A DNA stretch of 64,000 nt, from NCBI RefSeq assembly GCF_000244915.1, contig NZ_CM001442.1:1674001-1738000 (forward strand), written 5' to 3'. Shown piece by piece: positions 20,655 to 29,808 of this stretch. The notes under the pieces are model-generated. The model was not told where the DNA came from. It saw only the letters and a list, made by a program, of their open reading frames with translations, and made no database searches. The translations under genes and the position numbers were made by a program. The DNA is from Bradyrhizobium sp. WSM471 (GTDB lineage Bacteria; Pseudomonadota; Alphaproteobacteria; Rhizobiales; Xanthobacteraceae). Position 1 is the stretch's first letter, and the number at the start of each line of letters is the position of its first letter.

Positions 20655-21677
20655 ATGAGGGTCTGGGTCAGCTTAGCTTTGCTCGCGGCATTTTTTCCGC
20701 CGGGCCAGCCGTTTGCCTCGGTAGCGGCGGAGACATCAGCCGATACCACGGCGCGCGCCAGCTATCGTCGGCCGGCGGCGATCCCTTTTCCCGATCGTAA
20801 TCCCTACACGGTGCCGAAAGCTGCTCTCGGGGAAAGACTCTTCTTCGATGCGCTGCTCTCGAAGTCCCGCACCCGTTCCTGCGCGACATGCCACAATCCG
20901 TCGCTTTCCTGGGGGGATGGCCTTGCGCGTGCGATCGGCGAGGATCCCAGGGGCCTGCCATTGCGTGCGCCGACCCTGATCGATGTGGCGTTCACCGAAC
21001 CGTTGGGGTGGGACGGCAAATTCAAGACTCTCGAAGCCGTCACGCTCGGGCCGATCACAGGCCGGGCCAACATGAATTTGACGGAATCAGAATTGATCGC
21101 GCGTCTCTCCGCTATCCCGGCCTATACTGACGCATTCGCAGCCGCATTCGGGGACGATGCGATCACGCGACCCAGGATCGAAGCCGCCTTGGCTACTTTT
21201 GAACGAACCATCGTTGCTGGCGAATCTCCATTCGACCGATGGATCATGGGAGACGAAACAGCGATCAGCGCGGCGGCAAAACGCGGGTTTGAGAGTTTCA
21301 ACGGCAAAGCCCATTGCTCAAACTGCCACGGTGGAGCATCTTTTACTGACGGATCGTTTCACGATATTGGCGTCGCAAAGAACGACGACGTTGGACGCGG
21401 CCGGCTGTTTCCGACGTCGCAAAAGCTGCGGTACGCATTCAAAACGCCGACATTGCGCGATGTCGCGCGGCGTGCTCCCTACATGCATGATGGATCGGTC
21501 GCGACCCTCGAAGGGGTCATCGAACTCTATGACAAGGGTGGGATTGACCGTCCGAGTCGCTCGCCTTCAATAAGGCCTCTATCTCTTACGGAAAGCGAAA
21601 AAGCGGATTTGATCGCTTTTCTTCAGACGCTCACCGCATCCTCGAAGGATACGCCTTTTCCCAAATTAGCGCGGTGA
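20655..21677 (+). CDS. MauG/cytochrome-c-peroxidase-type dihaem protein
   Basis: The 340-residue product starts with a signal peptide (MRVWVSLALLAAFFPPGQPFA) and is periplasmic. Two haem-binding sites are visible: CATCH at residues 76-80 and CSNCH at residues 221-225. The family spacing and blocks RLFFDALLSKSRTRSC, ATFERTIVAGESPFDRW, FKTPTLRDVARRAPYMHDGS and LIAFLQTLT are all present. Such proteins reduce hydrogen peroxide or, as MauG, modify a partner protein. A multi-pass membrane protein gene lies about 450 bases downstream on the same strand. Confidence 0.88.
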   Translation: MRVWVSLALLAAFFPPGQPFASVAAETSADTTARASYRRPAAIPFPDRNPYTVPKAALGERLFFDALLSKSRTRSCATCHNPSLSWGDGLARAIGEDPRGLPLRAPTLIDVAFTEPLGWDGKFKTLEAVTLGPITGRANMNLTESELIARLSAIPAYTDAFAAAFGDDAITRPRIEAALATFERTIVAGESPFDRWIMGDETAISAAAKRGFESFNGKAHCSNCHGGASFTDGSFHDIGVAKNDDVGRGRLFPTSQKLRYAFKTPTLRDVARRAPYMHDGSVATLEGVIELYDKGGIDRPSRSPSIRPLSLTESEKADLIAFLQTLTASSKDTPFPKLAR

Positions 21678-21709
21678 CCGGCGCCCCGATCGCGCGGTCG
21701 GGGAGGCTC

Positions 21710-21871
21710 TTAGGGAAAGTGCGGCAATGCCGCTCCCAGTAAGCCAAACACGAGGATGAGGAAACCGCCCGCCCACGTCTCCAGGGTTTCACTGCATGCT
21801 GTGAGCCGCTTTGCGGTGCGGGCCAGCGCCGAGCCCACGGGCACTCTCTTCGTACGAAACGCGCCGAACAT
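21710..21871 (-). CDS. Small single-helix membrane protein
   Basis: A 53-codon minus-strand frame runs from ATG at 21871 to TAA at 21710-21712. The N-terminal half is basic (MFGAFRTKRVPVGSALARTAKRL). The C-terminal half is one hydrophobic helix, TWAGGFLILVFGLLGAALPHFP. This arrangement is typical of genuine small inner-membrane proteins. It is antisense in the gap between the MauG-like and DoxX-like genes, and a chance origin cannot be excluded. Confidence 0.4.
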   Translation of the reverse strand: MFGAFRTKRVPVGSALARTAKRLTACSETLETWAGGFLILVFGLLGAALPHFP

Positions 21872-22128
21872 GGACTACTCCAGACATCCGTTTTTGTCTT
21901 ACATTCAGTACGACACTTGCATTGAAGGCCCGTCGTCAAAATCGGTAAAATTGAAGGGACTTGCGATAGTCTCGCCGCAAAATCCTTGTTGGCGTGTCGC
22001 CATTTACGCAGCGAACAACCGTCGGATGCGGGCTCCGTCATATCCTTAAAACTTATGCTAAGTTGAATACATCGTCAGAGGCGGGCGCTTTTCCAAGAGG
22101 GGTAGTTTTTTGGCTAAACACCGAGGAA

Positions 22129-22950
22129 ATGATCCGTGCTGTCTGCGGATTTTTCTTCATCTCGCTTTGGGCGGTGGGCGGTATCTTGCTGACTCCGGAA
22201 TTGAAAACGACTTCGCCAATGGTTGGGCCTTTGCAGCTCGCCATCGCCACAGGCCTGCTATCGCGCCGCACTATGCTCTTTTCCGCAGCGGGGATCGCCG
22301 TGCTGTTCGCGCTCGCCGTTCGAGACTACGGAACGTTTCAGCTGGCTGATTATCCGATCTTTCTGGGCCTTGCGGCCTACCTCGCGCTCACTGGCTTGCA
22401 AAAAGATCTGTTCGGCGTTCCGCCGCTCGATGTCGTTCGCTACGCAACCGCCGTCACGTTGATGTGGGCCTCGGTGGAAAAGTGGGCCTACCCGGAATGG
22501 AGCTTCCCACTTCTGATCGAGCACCCCGGCATGACGCTTGGGTTCGACAGTGAGTTCTATATGCGTGCCGCTGGTATGGTCGAATTCACGCTCGCGTTTG
22601 CCCTGGCTTGGACGCCACTGGTCCGGCGCGTTGCAGCTGCCATACTGCTTGGAATGTTCATCAGCGCGTGCTTCGAATTCGGCAAGATTGATTTGATCGG
22701 GCACTCGGCGATCATCGTCGTCCTGGTCGCGATACTTTCCGATAACCAGCCGAGTGAGGCCGACTATCGCGCTCCCTGGCTCGCTCCGGCCGGCCTATGT
22801 GCGGCGCTGACGGTTACGCTCTTCGCCTACTATGTCGCATGCAGTGATCTTCAATACCTCAATTCTGTAGGCGCGCTACTTTTTGACATGCACGCCAAGC
22901 TTCATCTTGGGATGAATGCCGCACAACACAGCGTAATCACCAGCCACTGA
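22129..22950 (+). CDS. Multi-pass inner-membrane protein, DoxX-like
   Basis: The 273-residue product is almost entirely hydrophobic, with about seven helices beginning MIRAVCGFFFISLWAVGG. It contains the block TLMWASVEKWAYPEWSFPLL, in which charged and aromatic residues sit between helices as in DoxX-related membrane proteins, and ILLGMFISACFEFGKIDLIGHS. The ATG at 22129 has GAGG just upstream; the frame is open to 21994, but those residues look non-coding. Its position after the MauG-like gene suggests a redox-linked pair. Confidence 0.7.
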   Translation: MIRAVCGFFFISLWAVGGILLTPELKTTSPMVGPLQLAIATGLLSRRTMLFSAAGIAVLFALAVRDYGTFQLADYPIFLGLAAYLALTGLQKDLFGVPPLDVVRYATAVTLMWASVEKWAYPEWSFPLLIEHPGMTLGFDSEFYMRAAGMVEFTLAFALAWTPLVRRVAAAILLGMFISACFEFGKIDLIGHSAIIVVLVAILSDNQPSEADYRAPWLAPAGLCAALTVTLFAYYVACSDLQYLNSVGALLFDMHAKLHLGMNAAQHSVITSH

Positions 22951-23734
22951 AAAGAGGACGTCGAATTGGCTGCCCGGCTGTTGATCGCCGGAATCGAATT
23001 CGAAGGTGTCTGAGCTCAAATATAGCCGGTCGTCGCCACGTCCTTGCGGGGAGACAAACAGTGGAGCCTCATGGCATCAGCTGCTGAGTAAAGATTGTTT
23101 GATTGCCCGCAGGGCATCAGAACAAATCCGCGTAGCAAATAATGAACTTCGGCACATAGGGAGCATGATTGAACGCTCGCCTGGCGTCAGCATGTTCTCT
23201 GCGAAGCCTTAATGGCGCTGTGTTCGGCTCACGCAGTGGAATCCGCAACCCTGGCCAGACGCAAACGGCGTCTCGCGCGTCTGACGGCGTTCCGCGAACG
23301 CTGACGAACCAAGGCGAGTGCTCCGCACCACCATCGCCCCGATTAAGCGTTGAAATTCGTCAAAGAATTCATCCAAGCGCTGGATTTGTGCTCATCGCGC
23401 GCCTCATTGCAGGAATCCATATCGGTATTAAGCGACGTTCCAGCAGATATCCACGCTATGAGACGGACCGCACTATGACCAATCGGGTACCAGCCGTCCT
23501 TGAACCGCTGGACAGCTCGGGAGACACCGCTCTCGCAGGAGTTGCCTGACGACGCTCTATCGGCCCGATAGCTTGCGTCCTAATTTCGGCGCCAGCGCCT
23601 CTTCTTCTGGCTCTGGATTCATTTCCGAAAAAGAGCTTCGTTCTGTATCAGCACACTTTCGGTGCGGGACCGTCATATTCTGATGATGGTTTTTTCTATG
23701 TCGGTGTGCCACTGCAACGCCATCGTCGTGATCA
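22951..23734. other. Intergenic region, no recognised gene
   Basis: About 780 bases lie between the DoxX-like gene and the convergent ATPase gene. A plus-strand frame at 23169-23549 has no similarity I can identify and no good start signal. No RNA gene or insertion-sequence end was seen. Confidence 0.4.
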
Positions 23735-25831
23735 CTAGCTAGCCATGGGCAACAGTCGTACGCACTCTTCGATGACGTACTCAGGAATGCTCTCGAACTT
23801 ATGCGGATTGAGCTGCATCACATACTCATTCTCGATGTGATAGGACTCGTTGATAAATTTCCGGATCACGTCGTCGTCGTGATCAATGTTGAAAACCCGG
23901 AATAGCTGGATTTTCTCATAACCGACGTCTGTGGCCAAAAATTTCGCACGGATGCAGTTTACATCGTTCACCTCCGCGACAAGTGCGTCGTAGGAAAACC
24001 CGGGAAGGTGCTCTTGTCGGATGCTGGCTTCTGCTGCCCCCTTTTCCTCGGACGTCATATCCCGGTTTTCGGTTTTTGATTGCAGCGTCGGCACTGCTCG
24101 CCCCTTGAACAGGCTAGCTAGAAGATTGTATTCCAATCCGACATCATCCCGCAGCTCGTAATCGCGCCGCAAATAAATGGCTGCGAGAATCGGGTCCTGC
24201 AGGGCGGCGATGTTTGCTTTACAGACCTTCCCGAACGTTTGGATGTCCTCCTTCGAAATGGGGACTTCCCTCACCACACCGCCCCGCGACGACAGAAACG
24301 ATGCCGAGGGCTTGGATGCTTGGAAAACATCTTTAGTGCTCTTTATGACATCAATGGCAGGCTCGATATCGTGCGTGAGCATCAAGGTCGTTCGCCCATT
24401 GAGACTGGCTTTGCCTTTGAACAACTCGTGAAGAATGGCGAACTTTTTGTTCTTGTCGAATGAGGATATTGGGTCATCCAGCACTACTAGGTCCGGATTC
24501 TCACTGAAGACCTGGTACATAAAAAGAACCAGAGCAAAGGCGTTTTTCTCACCGTAGCTCAAGTGTTTTGAGGCGGTCTCGAGGTGCCCAACCAAATCAC
24601 GGTGCACCAGCTTCATTTTGTAGGATTCGGCCTCCGGCACGATCTCCACCGTGTATTTATAACCTGCGGACTTTAGGAACGCGTTGATGCTTGCCTGATT
24701 AGACTCAATAGTCTTCTTGATTTTGCTTTTGTGCTTTTTGATCTGTCCGGTCAATTCGCCAACTTTCGACAAGAGGCTTTCCAGCTGCGCATTGACGGGA
24801 TCCGTGATGCTCCTTGTGTCCTCGGAGTCCATCTTGTCCATCAGCGCCAGGTCAATCTTCAGTGGCGTAATCCGTGCGCTGATTTGCTCAACGTCCCTCA
24901 AAGAGAAGAACGAAATAGCCCGCAGGCCTTCCAGTTGAGTGATCAACCCATCTATTTCAGCCTTTAGTCCGGTCAAGAAGCTGAGTTCCTGCGCTGTCAG
25001 CTCGAGCCTGGTTTTCGTGACCTTTTCTAGGTTTTCACGGCACTTCTCGCTGAAGTATTTGCCGAGCCTTTCGATGACCGCTTTCAGAGTATTTAGATGG
25101 CCGACCGCCGTAGCATCGTACTCCTTCTCTACAGCGAGAGCAGTGTCTTTCTGGCCCTCGCCTGCTAGCGCGGTGGAGCAATAGGGGCAGGTGTCGCCCA
25201 GCTTCAAGAAGTCGTTGCCCTTGATCTGCCAAGCGATCCACTTGGATGGCTCGTTGCTCCGGATGAATGTCTCGAACGGTTTAAGGGCCACAGGAATGTT
25301 TTCGATCTTGTTGCCAGTGCCGAACGCCTTATGAATCTTGCTGCTTTTTGGAATGCTGCCTGGTTTAGACTTACCAAAAGCATCGCGCAGTTCCTTCAGA
25401 TCGGTGATGGTCTGCTCGATCTCTGCGTTGTTCGTCAGCGCCTGCTTAATCCCTGATAGCAGCGAGTCGATAGCAACCATCGCAGCGACGTATTCCGGGG
25501 TCTTTATGAAGATGTCGAAGCTATTTTTGAGAACTTCGTCTTTTTGGAATACGAACTGCTGAACGTAGTCGTCATCAAAGACCAAGGCCGATGCCAAGCT
25601 GTCGATGCCTTCAACCTGTGGAGGTGCCGCCTCCGCATTGCCACGGTGTTTGAATGGTACGAGGTCTTGAAGGCCACCGTCCCCTCTGATCTTGCTGACG
25701 ATTGCCTTAGCCAATGTGCTTTTGCCCAATCCATTCGGGCCATACTTAATATTGAGCGTGCCTTTCGTGAGAACTACTTCGGCACAGTCCACGCTGTTGC
25801 AGTTGCTGATGGCAATATTGAATTGAGTCAT
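23735..25831 (-). CDS. Stand-alone ABC-type (AAA_13) ATPase with CxxC hook, RloC/PrrC-like
   Basis: The 698-residue product has every part of an SMC/Rad50-type ATPase. Walker A is GPNGLGKST with Lys37; a coiled-coil middle carries the CPYC hook at residues 215-218; the ABC signature LSYGEK is at 424-429. Walker B is LVVLDDP with Asp452 and Asp453, and the H-loop is LTHD with His487. About 200 residues follow, including RRDYE at 555-559 and a Lys/Arg/His-rich region, where PrrC and RloC carry an anticodon nuclease with an R-x-x-x-E...H triad; I could not place the histidine with confidence. The family is associated with phage defence. It stands alone, with somewhat lower GC than its surroundings and an integrase relic upstream. 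Confidence 0.8.
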   Translation of the reverse strand: MTQFNIAISNCNSVDCAEVVLTKGTLNIKYGPNGLGKSTLAKAIVSKIRGDGGLQDLVPFKHRGNAEAAPPQVEGIDSLASALVFDDDYVQQFVFQKDEVLKNSFDIFIKTPEYVAAMVAIDSLLSGIKQALTNNAEIEQTITDLKELRDAFGKSKPGSIPKSSKIHKAFGTGNKIENIPVALKPFETFIRSNEPSKWIAWQIKGNDFLKLGDTCPYCSTALAGEGQKDTALAVEKEYDATAVGHLNTLKAVIERLGKYFSEKCRENLEKVTKTRLELTAQELSFLTGLKAEIDGLITQLEGLRAISFFSLRDVEQISARITPLKIDLALMDKMDSEDTRSITDPVNAQLESLLSKVGELTGQIKKHKSKIKKTIESNQASINAFLKSAGYKYTVEIVPEAESYKMKLVHRDLVGHLETASKHLSYGEKNAFALVLFMYQVFSENPDLVVLDDPISSFDKNKKFAILHELFKGKASLNGRTTLMLTHDIEPAIDVIKSTKDVFQASKPSASFLSSRGGVVREVPISKEDIQTFGKVCKANIAALQDPILAAIYLRRDYELRDDVGLEYNLLASLFKGRAVPTLQSKTENRDMTSEEKGAAEASIRQEHLPGFSYDALVAEVNDVNCIRAKFLATDVGYEKIQLFRVFNIDHDDDVIRKFINESYHIENEYVMQLNPHKFESIPEYVIEECVRLLPMAS

Positions 25832-25934
25832 AAGGTCCCCGGCACTTGAGAATGCGCATTTTCGTTCAATGCTGTAAACGTTCTCGCGACTAAAGGGTGT
25901 AGAACATCAATCTGGTATGTCCAAGAGGAAGCCG

Positions 25935-26075
25935 CGCATAAGCCCCCCTTTCAATGCCGGCCAGGCGGCCATAGCGAGGTATGCGCTGACGCTGGCTCCG
26001 CTGGTCATTGTGCGACCTGTCGAGTTGCAACAGGCGGAATGGACCGGGTTCAGCCTGGCTGACGAGGAAATGGCG
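25935..26075 (+). mobile_element. Phage-type (tyrosine) integrase fragment
   Basis: The frame reads ARYALTLAPLVIVRPVELQQAEW followed by F-S-L. This is the conserved segment of P4-type integrases around the first catalytic arginine (R-P-x-E-L). The rest of the catalytic domain, including the H-x-x-R and tyrosine blocks, is missing, so it is a short relic. It lies right beside the ATPase gene and marks a probable boundary between two mobile segments. Confidence 0.65.
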
Positions 26076-26287
26076 CATAGTCTGCTAGTGTCGGCAGCAA
26101 GTTTGCCAAGCGTTCGCCGCTGTTCACCAGCGGCTTATTCAACCAATATTCCACGAAGGCGGCCGATGGCTACCTGAGTACCTGAGTATGCTGGCGCTCC
26201 GCCGCCTCATTTACAAGCTGAAATCACTCGGAGTACCCACGTCGGCTGTGGCGTTCATGTAGAATTGGCACGTAGTTCTGGGAAGGC

Positions 26288-26870
26288 TCACGAATGAGGT
26301 ATCAGGCGGAGAATGGCCATGACCTCATCCAAGTGACGCTTTTCAACAAGTACCGGGATCGATGTCGCCTTTTTCGCTCGGCATACGGCAAGGCGATGGT
26401 GCCCACCAACGATGCGGATACGATCCCCAGCAGGCATTATCCAAGGAGGTGTGAGGGGTCGCCCTTCGGAGCAGTGGACCACAGCTCGAGCCGTCTTGAA
26501 CCGATCACCCACCGTCCATAACTCGTCTGGATCGCGGCGGCTCCCCAAGCAGCAGCTCGTCCGCAAGCCCATCGGGGAAACAAAACGCGGCGCCGTCACG
26601 AGCCCCGACAATGAACATCCTTCGTCGAAGTTGAGGAACTCCGCAGTCCGCAGCGTTCAAGATATCGTGACGGGCGTAGTGCTCAGCATGAGTGCGGCAG
26701 AAGCGGGTATCGAGCCCATTCTGTGTGGCAGCTCGGGCGGGATTCCTGCAGGCGACGACACGCCAGTTCTTGAACATGCCGCTCGGCTCTGCAGCTCTTT
26801 GCTTCACATCCTGCTTTCCTTGCTTCAACTTGATGGTGTTCACGCACATGTCGCCTTTAGTCACTCTCAT
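26288..26870 (-). pseudogene. Mosaic of three truncated genes: small ICE protein, cytosine methylase, ParB-like domain
   Basis: From 26870 the minus strand reads MRVTKGDMCVNTIKLKQG with a Cys-rich segment VACRNPARAATQNGLDTRFCRTHAEHYARH, the N-terminal half of a small protein seen in alphaproteobacterial ICEs. Without a stop it then switches to ILNAADCGVPQLRRRMFIVGARDG, an internal block of 5-cytosine DNA methyltransferases. Another frame ending at 26288 gives RIRIVGGHHRLAVCRAKKATSIPVLVE, a ParB/sulfiredoxin-like domain tail. None of the three is complete. This is a recombination scar rather than a designed fusion. Confidence 0.6.
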
Positions 26871-27069
26871 CGCCGTCGCTCCACATCCGCTCGTTCCAGC
26901 TTTCGCAAAGAAGTCTGTCGGCCTGCTGCATCATCGCCTCACCTTTGGCCCGCATCTCGGCCGATTGGGCGGCCAGGATGTTGGCCATCGCGCGTGCTTT
27001 GCCAAGCTCTTTCGCCAGAGCCTTGCGATCGCCGCCCGGCAGGGGCGCAGGGTGATACTTCGGGGCCAT
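26857..27069 (-). CDS. Small hypothetical ICE protein, 70 residues
   Basis: ATG at 27069 opens a frame beginning MAPKYHPAPLPGGDRKALA and ending in an acidic W-x-D-G-D-E-S-D tail. The middle is a helix rich in Ala, Met and Lys. Its stop overlaps the start of the next gene at 26870 by about 14 bases, as expected in a tight operon. The frame continues open upstream to 27246 but those residues are poor. Function unknown. Confidence 0.55.
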   Translation of the reverse strand: MAPKYHPAPLPGGDRKALAKELGKARAMANILAAQSAEMRAKGEAMMQQADRLLCESWNERMWSDGDESD

Positions 27070-27115
27070 CCGGACATCCAGGCACAAGAGATCGGATCGG
27101 CGATATGGAAGCGGG

Positions 27116-27358
27116 TTACGGCGTGTCGAGCGCCGGCCTGCAGCCATCTTCTTCATGCCTGCCGGTGCGCTGCTGGCAGGTGTTGTCGAGCAGTCGCTGC
27201 GCGACGTCCTTCCAGACCGCGTTGCCGCCATACAATCGGACTGCATCGGCGGTCTGGATTTCCACGGTCCGCTCGCAGCGGCGGCAGGAGATGCGCAGGA
27301 CGTGGCGCTGGATTTCCGAAAGACGTCGCTGGCGCCGGATCGCGCCCGTCACGGCCAT
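27116..27358 (-). CDS. Small hypothetical protein with paired cysteines
   Basis: The likely start is the ATG at 27358 (MAVTGAIRRQRRLSEIQRH), giving 80 residues. A CRRCERTVEIQTADAVRLYGG block with a C-x-x-C pair suggests a small zinc-binding or DNA-contacting protein. It leads a three-gene minus-strand run with the two genes downstream. The frame is open further up to 27406, but that part overlaps the phosphoesterase relic. Confidence 0.5.
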   Translation of the reverse strand: MAVTGAIRRQRRLSEIQRHVLRISCRRCERTVEIQTADAVRLYGGNAVWKDVAQRLLDNTCQQRTGRHEEDGCRPALDTP

Positions 27359-27664
27359 CCGTGGAAACGTGGACAGCGGCGAGTGGGCCCGCCAATATCC
27401 CGACACGACGCTCGTGCGCTTGGCGGGAAAGTCGATCTACGTTCTGCACGACCTGAAGACGCTGCAGGACGATCTTGGTGCCGGCATTGACGTCATCGTC
27501 TGCGGGCATTCCCACGTGCCGAAGATCAACACGGTCGGTGGCGTTCTCTACCTGAATCCCGGCAGCGCTGGACGGCGACGCTTCAAGCTGCCGATCACGC
27601 TTGCGACGCTCGAAGTCACGCCCGAGGGCATGCGACCGGAAATCCACGACCTTGGAGGCGACTG
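27341..27664 (+). pseudogene. YfcE-type metallophosphoesterase, C-terminal fragment
   Basis: The frame reads AIRGNVDSGEWARQYPD, then IYVLHDLKTL, VIVCGHSHVPKI with the metal-binding G-H-S-H motif, and LYLNPGSAGRRRFKLPIT. This is the second half of a YfcE/MJ0936-type phosphodiesterase. The N-terminal D-x-H and G-D motifs are missing. Its left end meets the start of the minus-strand small gene, so the junction at about 27340 is a recombination point. Confidence 0.7.
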
Positions 27665-27834
27665 AACACACGACCGGGAGGGAATTCACAGCTGAGGAAG
27701 AGACAGGTGAGGGCGGTCGCGAAGGATCGCGCGGATGGAGGCGCCTGGTGATATTGCGCCTCCTTCAGATACGACCGCCATGACGCCGGCTCGGAAGGGC
27801 GGATATCGTACTTCTTGAATTCCGCTGGCGCCAT
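27616..27834 (-). CDS. Possible short hypothetical protein
   Basis: The minus-strand frame starting at 27834 reads MAPAEFKKYDIRPSEPASWR and YLKEAQYHQAPPSARSF, which looks protein-like and amphipathic. The second half runs over the phosphoesterase relic, so the gene is probably truncated near 27680. No domain is recognised. Confidence 0.25.
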   Translation of the reverse strand: MAPAEFKKYDIRPSEPASWRSYLKEAQYHQAPPSARSFATALTCLFLSCEFPPGRVFSRLQGRGFPVACPRA

Positions 27835-27890
27835 TGCGGCGGCTTCATCGTGATCGCTACGGAAGCCAAGCTCGCCGCGAACAAGAAAGG

Positions 27891-28124
27891 CTAAAACGAC
27901 GCCGGGAGAGGGGTTCGGTGAACCGTCGCCAACGTCGTCACTTTCCGCTCCTCAGGAAACCGCTCCAGCGTCATCAACGCCAGCTCAACGAGGCGAGGCA
28001 GCGGCTCGGTCGATTTCTCCCAGGTGATGATGGTCTGACGCGATTTGACGCCCAGCGCCATCCGCAACGTGTCCTGGGTGAATCGGTTACGGCTGCGCCA
28101 TTCCGGGAGCTCAGTGCCGAGCAT
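27891..28124 (-). CDS. Small helix-turn-helix (XRE-like) protein
   Basis: Starting at the ATG at 28124 (MLGTELPEWRSRNRFTQ) this 77-residue product contains a Cro/C1-type helix-turn-helix: RNRFTQDTLRMALGVKSRQTIITWEK. A leucine- and proline-rich tail follows. It is probably a DNA-binding regulator of the small-gene cluster. The gene upstream (28111-28299) overlaps its start by 14 bases, so they are co-transcribed. Confidence 0.6.
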   Translation of the reverse strand: MLGTELPEWRSRNRFTQDTLRMALGVKSRQTIITWEKSTEPLPRLVELALMTLERFPEERKVTTLATVHRTPLPASF

Positions 28125-28299
28125 CGGTCGGCTCCACCGTCGTGACGGTTTCCTCGGCGGCGACATGGCCGCTCCACCAATTCAGCTTGACCTTACGAGT
28201 GCGCACGACCAGGCGGTGCAGGCCGCTTGCCATCGCCTTGCGAATGACGTCCAATGTTTGGACGTCAATTTTTTGGACATTTTTTGGTGATTCGCTCAT
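28111..28299 (-). CDS. Small hypothetical protein, 62 residues
   Basis: The frame starts MSESPKNVQKIDVQTLDVIR and continues with a basic segment RLVVRTRKVKLNWWSGHVAAEE. It overlaps the helix-turn-helix gene, suggesting translational coupling. The basic, Trp-containing middle could bind nucleic acid, but no family is recognised. Confidence 0.5.
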   Translation of the reverse strand: MSESPKNVQKIDVQTLDVIRKAMASGLHRLVVRTRKVKLNWWSGHVAAEETVTTVEPTDARH

Positions 28300-28366
28300 C
28301 GATACCTCTGAAACTACAGATGAAACGGGATTTCGGCACCATCACCATACGGGCAGATGGTTAAAT

Positions 28367-28531
28367 TCAACTTAAACGCCGAGAACTTAATTTCTTGCGA
28401 ACATCCGGTTTCAGCCGCTTGCCTGACGCGTAGGCAGCAGCAAGCTCGCCCGCGACCAAAAGGACGAGCGCTCCGAAGGTGTAGGCATCGTGAATGGTGT
28501 AAATAATTGCAGCCCAGCCGATGGTCTTCAT
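28367..28531 (-). CDS. Small membrane protein, 54 residues
   Basis: A minus-strand frame from ATG at 28531 reads MKTIGWAAIIYTIHDAYTFG followed by the hydrophobic helix ALVLLVAGELAAAY and a basic tail KRLKPDVRKKL. The layout (one or two helices, positive C-terminus) is that of a genuine small membrane protein. It is the first of the minus-strand small genes in this stretch. Confidence 0.45.
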   Translation of the reverse strand: MKTIGWAAIIYTIHDAYTFGALVLLVAGELAAAYASGKRLKPDVRKKLSSRRLS

Positions 28532-28861
28532 AGGACAATCCCCACGTGCCCAGGCTTTCGCCGAGGCGAGTTACGTGTTGGGATCATCCCTGCGCAATCG
28601 AGGCCCATTGCGCGTGATGCACAGCGTGCGCACCAGGAAGATCATTCTAGAGCCGGCGGCGTGCCGGCAGCCATTGTTGGGATCGCTAGTCCCTATTCTC
28701 CCCGTATTACGATCCGAGGTGCGAGCAATCGTCGCCACCGGGCTGTGGGTCTGACTATGCTCTGATGCGGACTTCTGTGTCCGCCCGATTCATGGCGGAT
28801 TCGCGGCGGCTCACGCGACGCCGGTTCAATTCCGTTCGCCGGTTGGGCACGAAGGGAAGCG
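28532..28861. other. Gap, nothing recognised
   Basis: This 330-base stretch holds only short frames without similarity. A T-loop-like GGTTCAATTCC occurs near 28825, but no cloverleaf can be folded around it, so it is not a tRNA. Confidence 0.4.
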
Positions 28862-29808
28862 CTATTTTCGAGAACGTTCTCGTTCGCGCACGACATCCTT
28901 CGCCCGCTTGTCGGACCTGAGCCCGAGGAAGACGGGTTGGCGCAGTTCGCCCTTGCTGGTCTATTCCGCAAATTTGACCTCGGCCACCAACGAGGGCCTG
29001 ACCCAGGTCGTCGCGGCCTCATCCTTCACTCTGGCAGGGAAGGGTGATTTTGAGGCCGTCAGCTTCATGAGCTTGGCATGGATGTCTTCCAGGACCTTGT
29101 GACTGAAGCCAGTGCCGACATGACCGATGTAGCGCCAAGCGTCATCTTCGCGCACGGCGAGGACCAGGGCGCCGAAGAACGGCCTGTTGCGCCTGGGCGC
29201 CGTGAAGCCTGCGATCACCACTTCCTGTCGCTTTGCCGTCTTGATCTTCAGCCAATCCGGGGTCCGGCTTCCGGACGCATACGCGCTGTCGGCGCGCTTC
29301 GCCATGATGCCTTCGAGACCCTTCCGCTCGGCCTCGGCGAAGAATTTCGTGCCGTTCCCTTTACGGTGAGCGCTGAAGGCGATCAGCTTGTCGCGCGGCA
29401 GAATTGCCTTCAATCGCTTTTTGCGCTCGAGGAGGGGGTGGCTGCGCAAGTCCGCTGCGTTCTCAAACATGAGATCGAACGCGCAATACAGCAGCTTGGC
29501 CTCGTGGCGCAGCGCGTTTTGAAGTAACTGGAAATGCGAGATGCCATCCTTACCGATCGCGACAAGCTCACCGTCGATCACGGCGTCGCCCTTCACGCCT
29601 CCAGCGCTTTGGCAACCTCGATATAGCTGCGGCTGATGATCTTGCCGTTGCGGCTGTAGAGCGCAACCTTGCCCCGCCGGATTTCGGCGATCATTCGGAA
29701 TCCGTCGTACTTGTCCTCGAAAACCCAGCTGAGGTCGTCGAACGGCGCGTCGGTGAGCGTAGCGAGCATCGGCTGCAGGCGCTTGGGCAGGGTCGACGTC
29801 CGGCTCAT
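28862..29808 (-). pseudogene. ATP-dependent DNA ligase (LigD ligase-domain type), frameshift plus nonsense
   Basis: The N-terminal frame from 29808 carries RLQPMLATLTDAPFDDLSW and the active-site motif EDKYDGFRM (K-x-D-G-x-R). The second frame begins VKGDAVIDGELVAIG and goes on with LLYCAFDLMFEN, EGIMAKRADSAY, WLKIKT and GALVLAVREDDAWRYIGHVGTGF from the OB domain. Adding one base near 29595 joins the frames. A TAG at 28961-28963 replaces the tryptophan of the conserved E-W-T block; beyond it the frame continues with GELRQPVFLGLRSDK to a stop at 28862. A paralogue lies at 30772-31692. Confidence 0.85.

Noticed and set aside
26412..27665. 417-residue plus-strand frame as one protein
   Set aside because: Only the last hundred residues resemble a phosphoesterase; the first part is antisense to small-gene and methylase fragments.
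28800..28861. T-loop-like GGTTCAATTCC as part of a tRNA
   Set aside because: No acceptor, D or anticodon stems can be folded around it.
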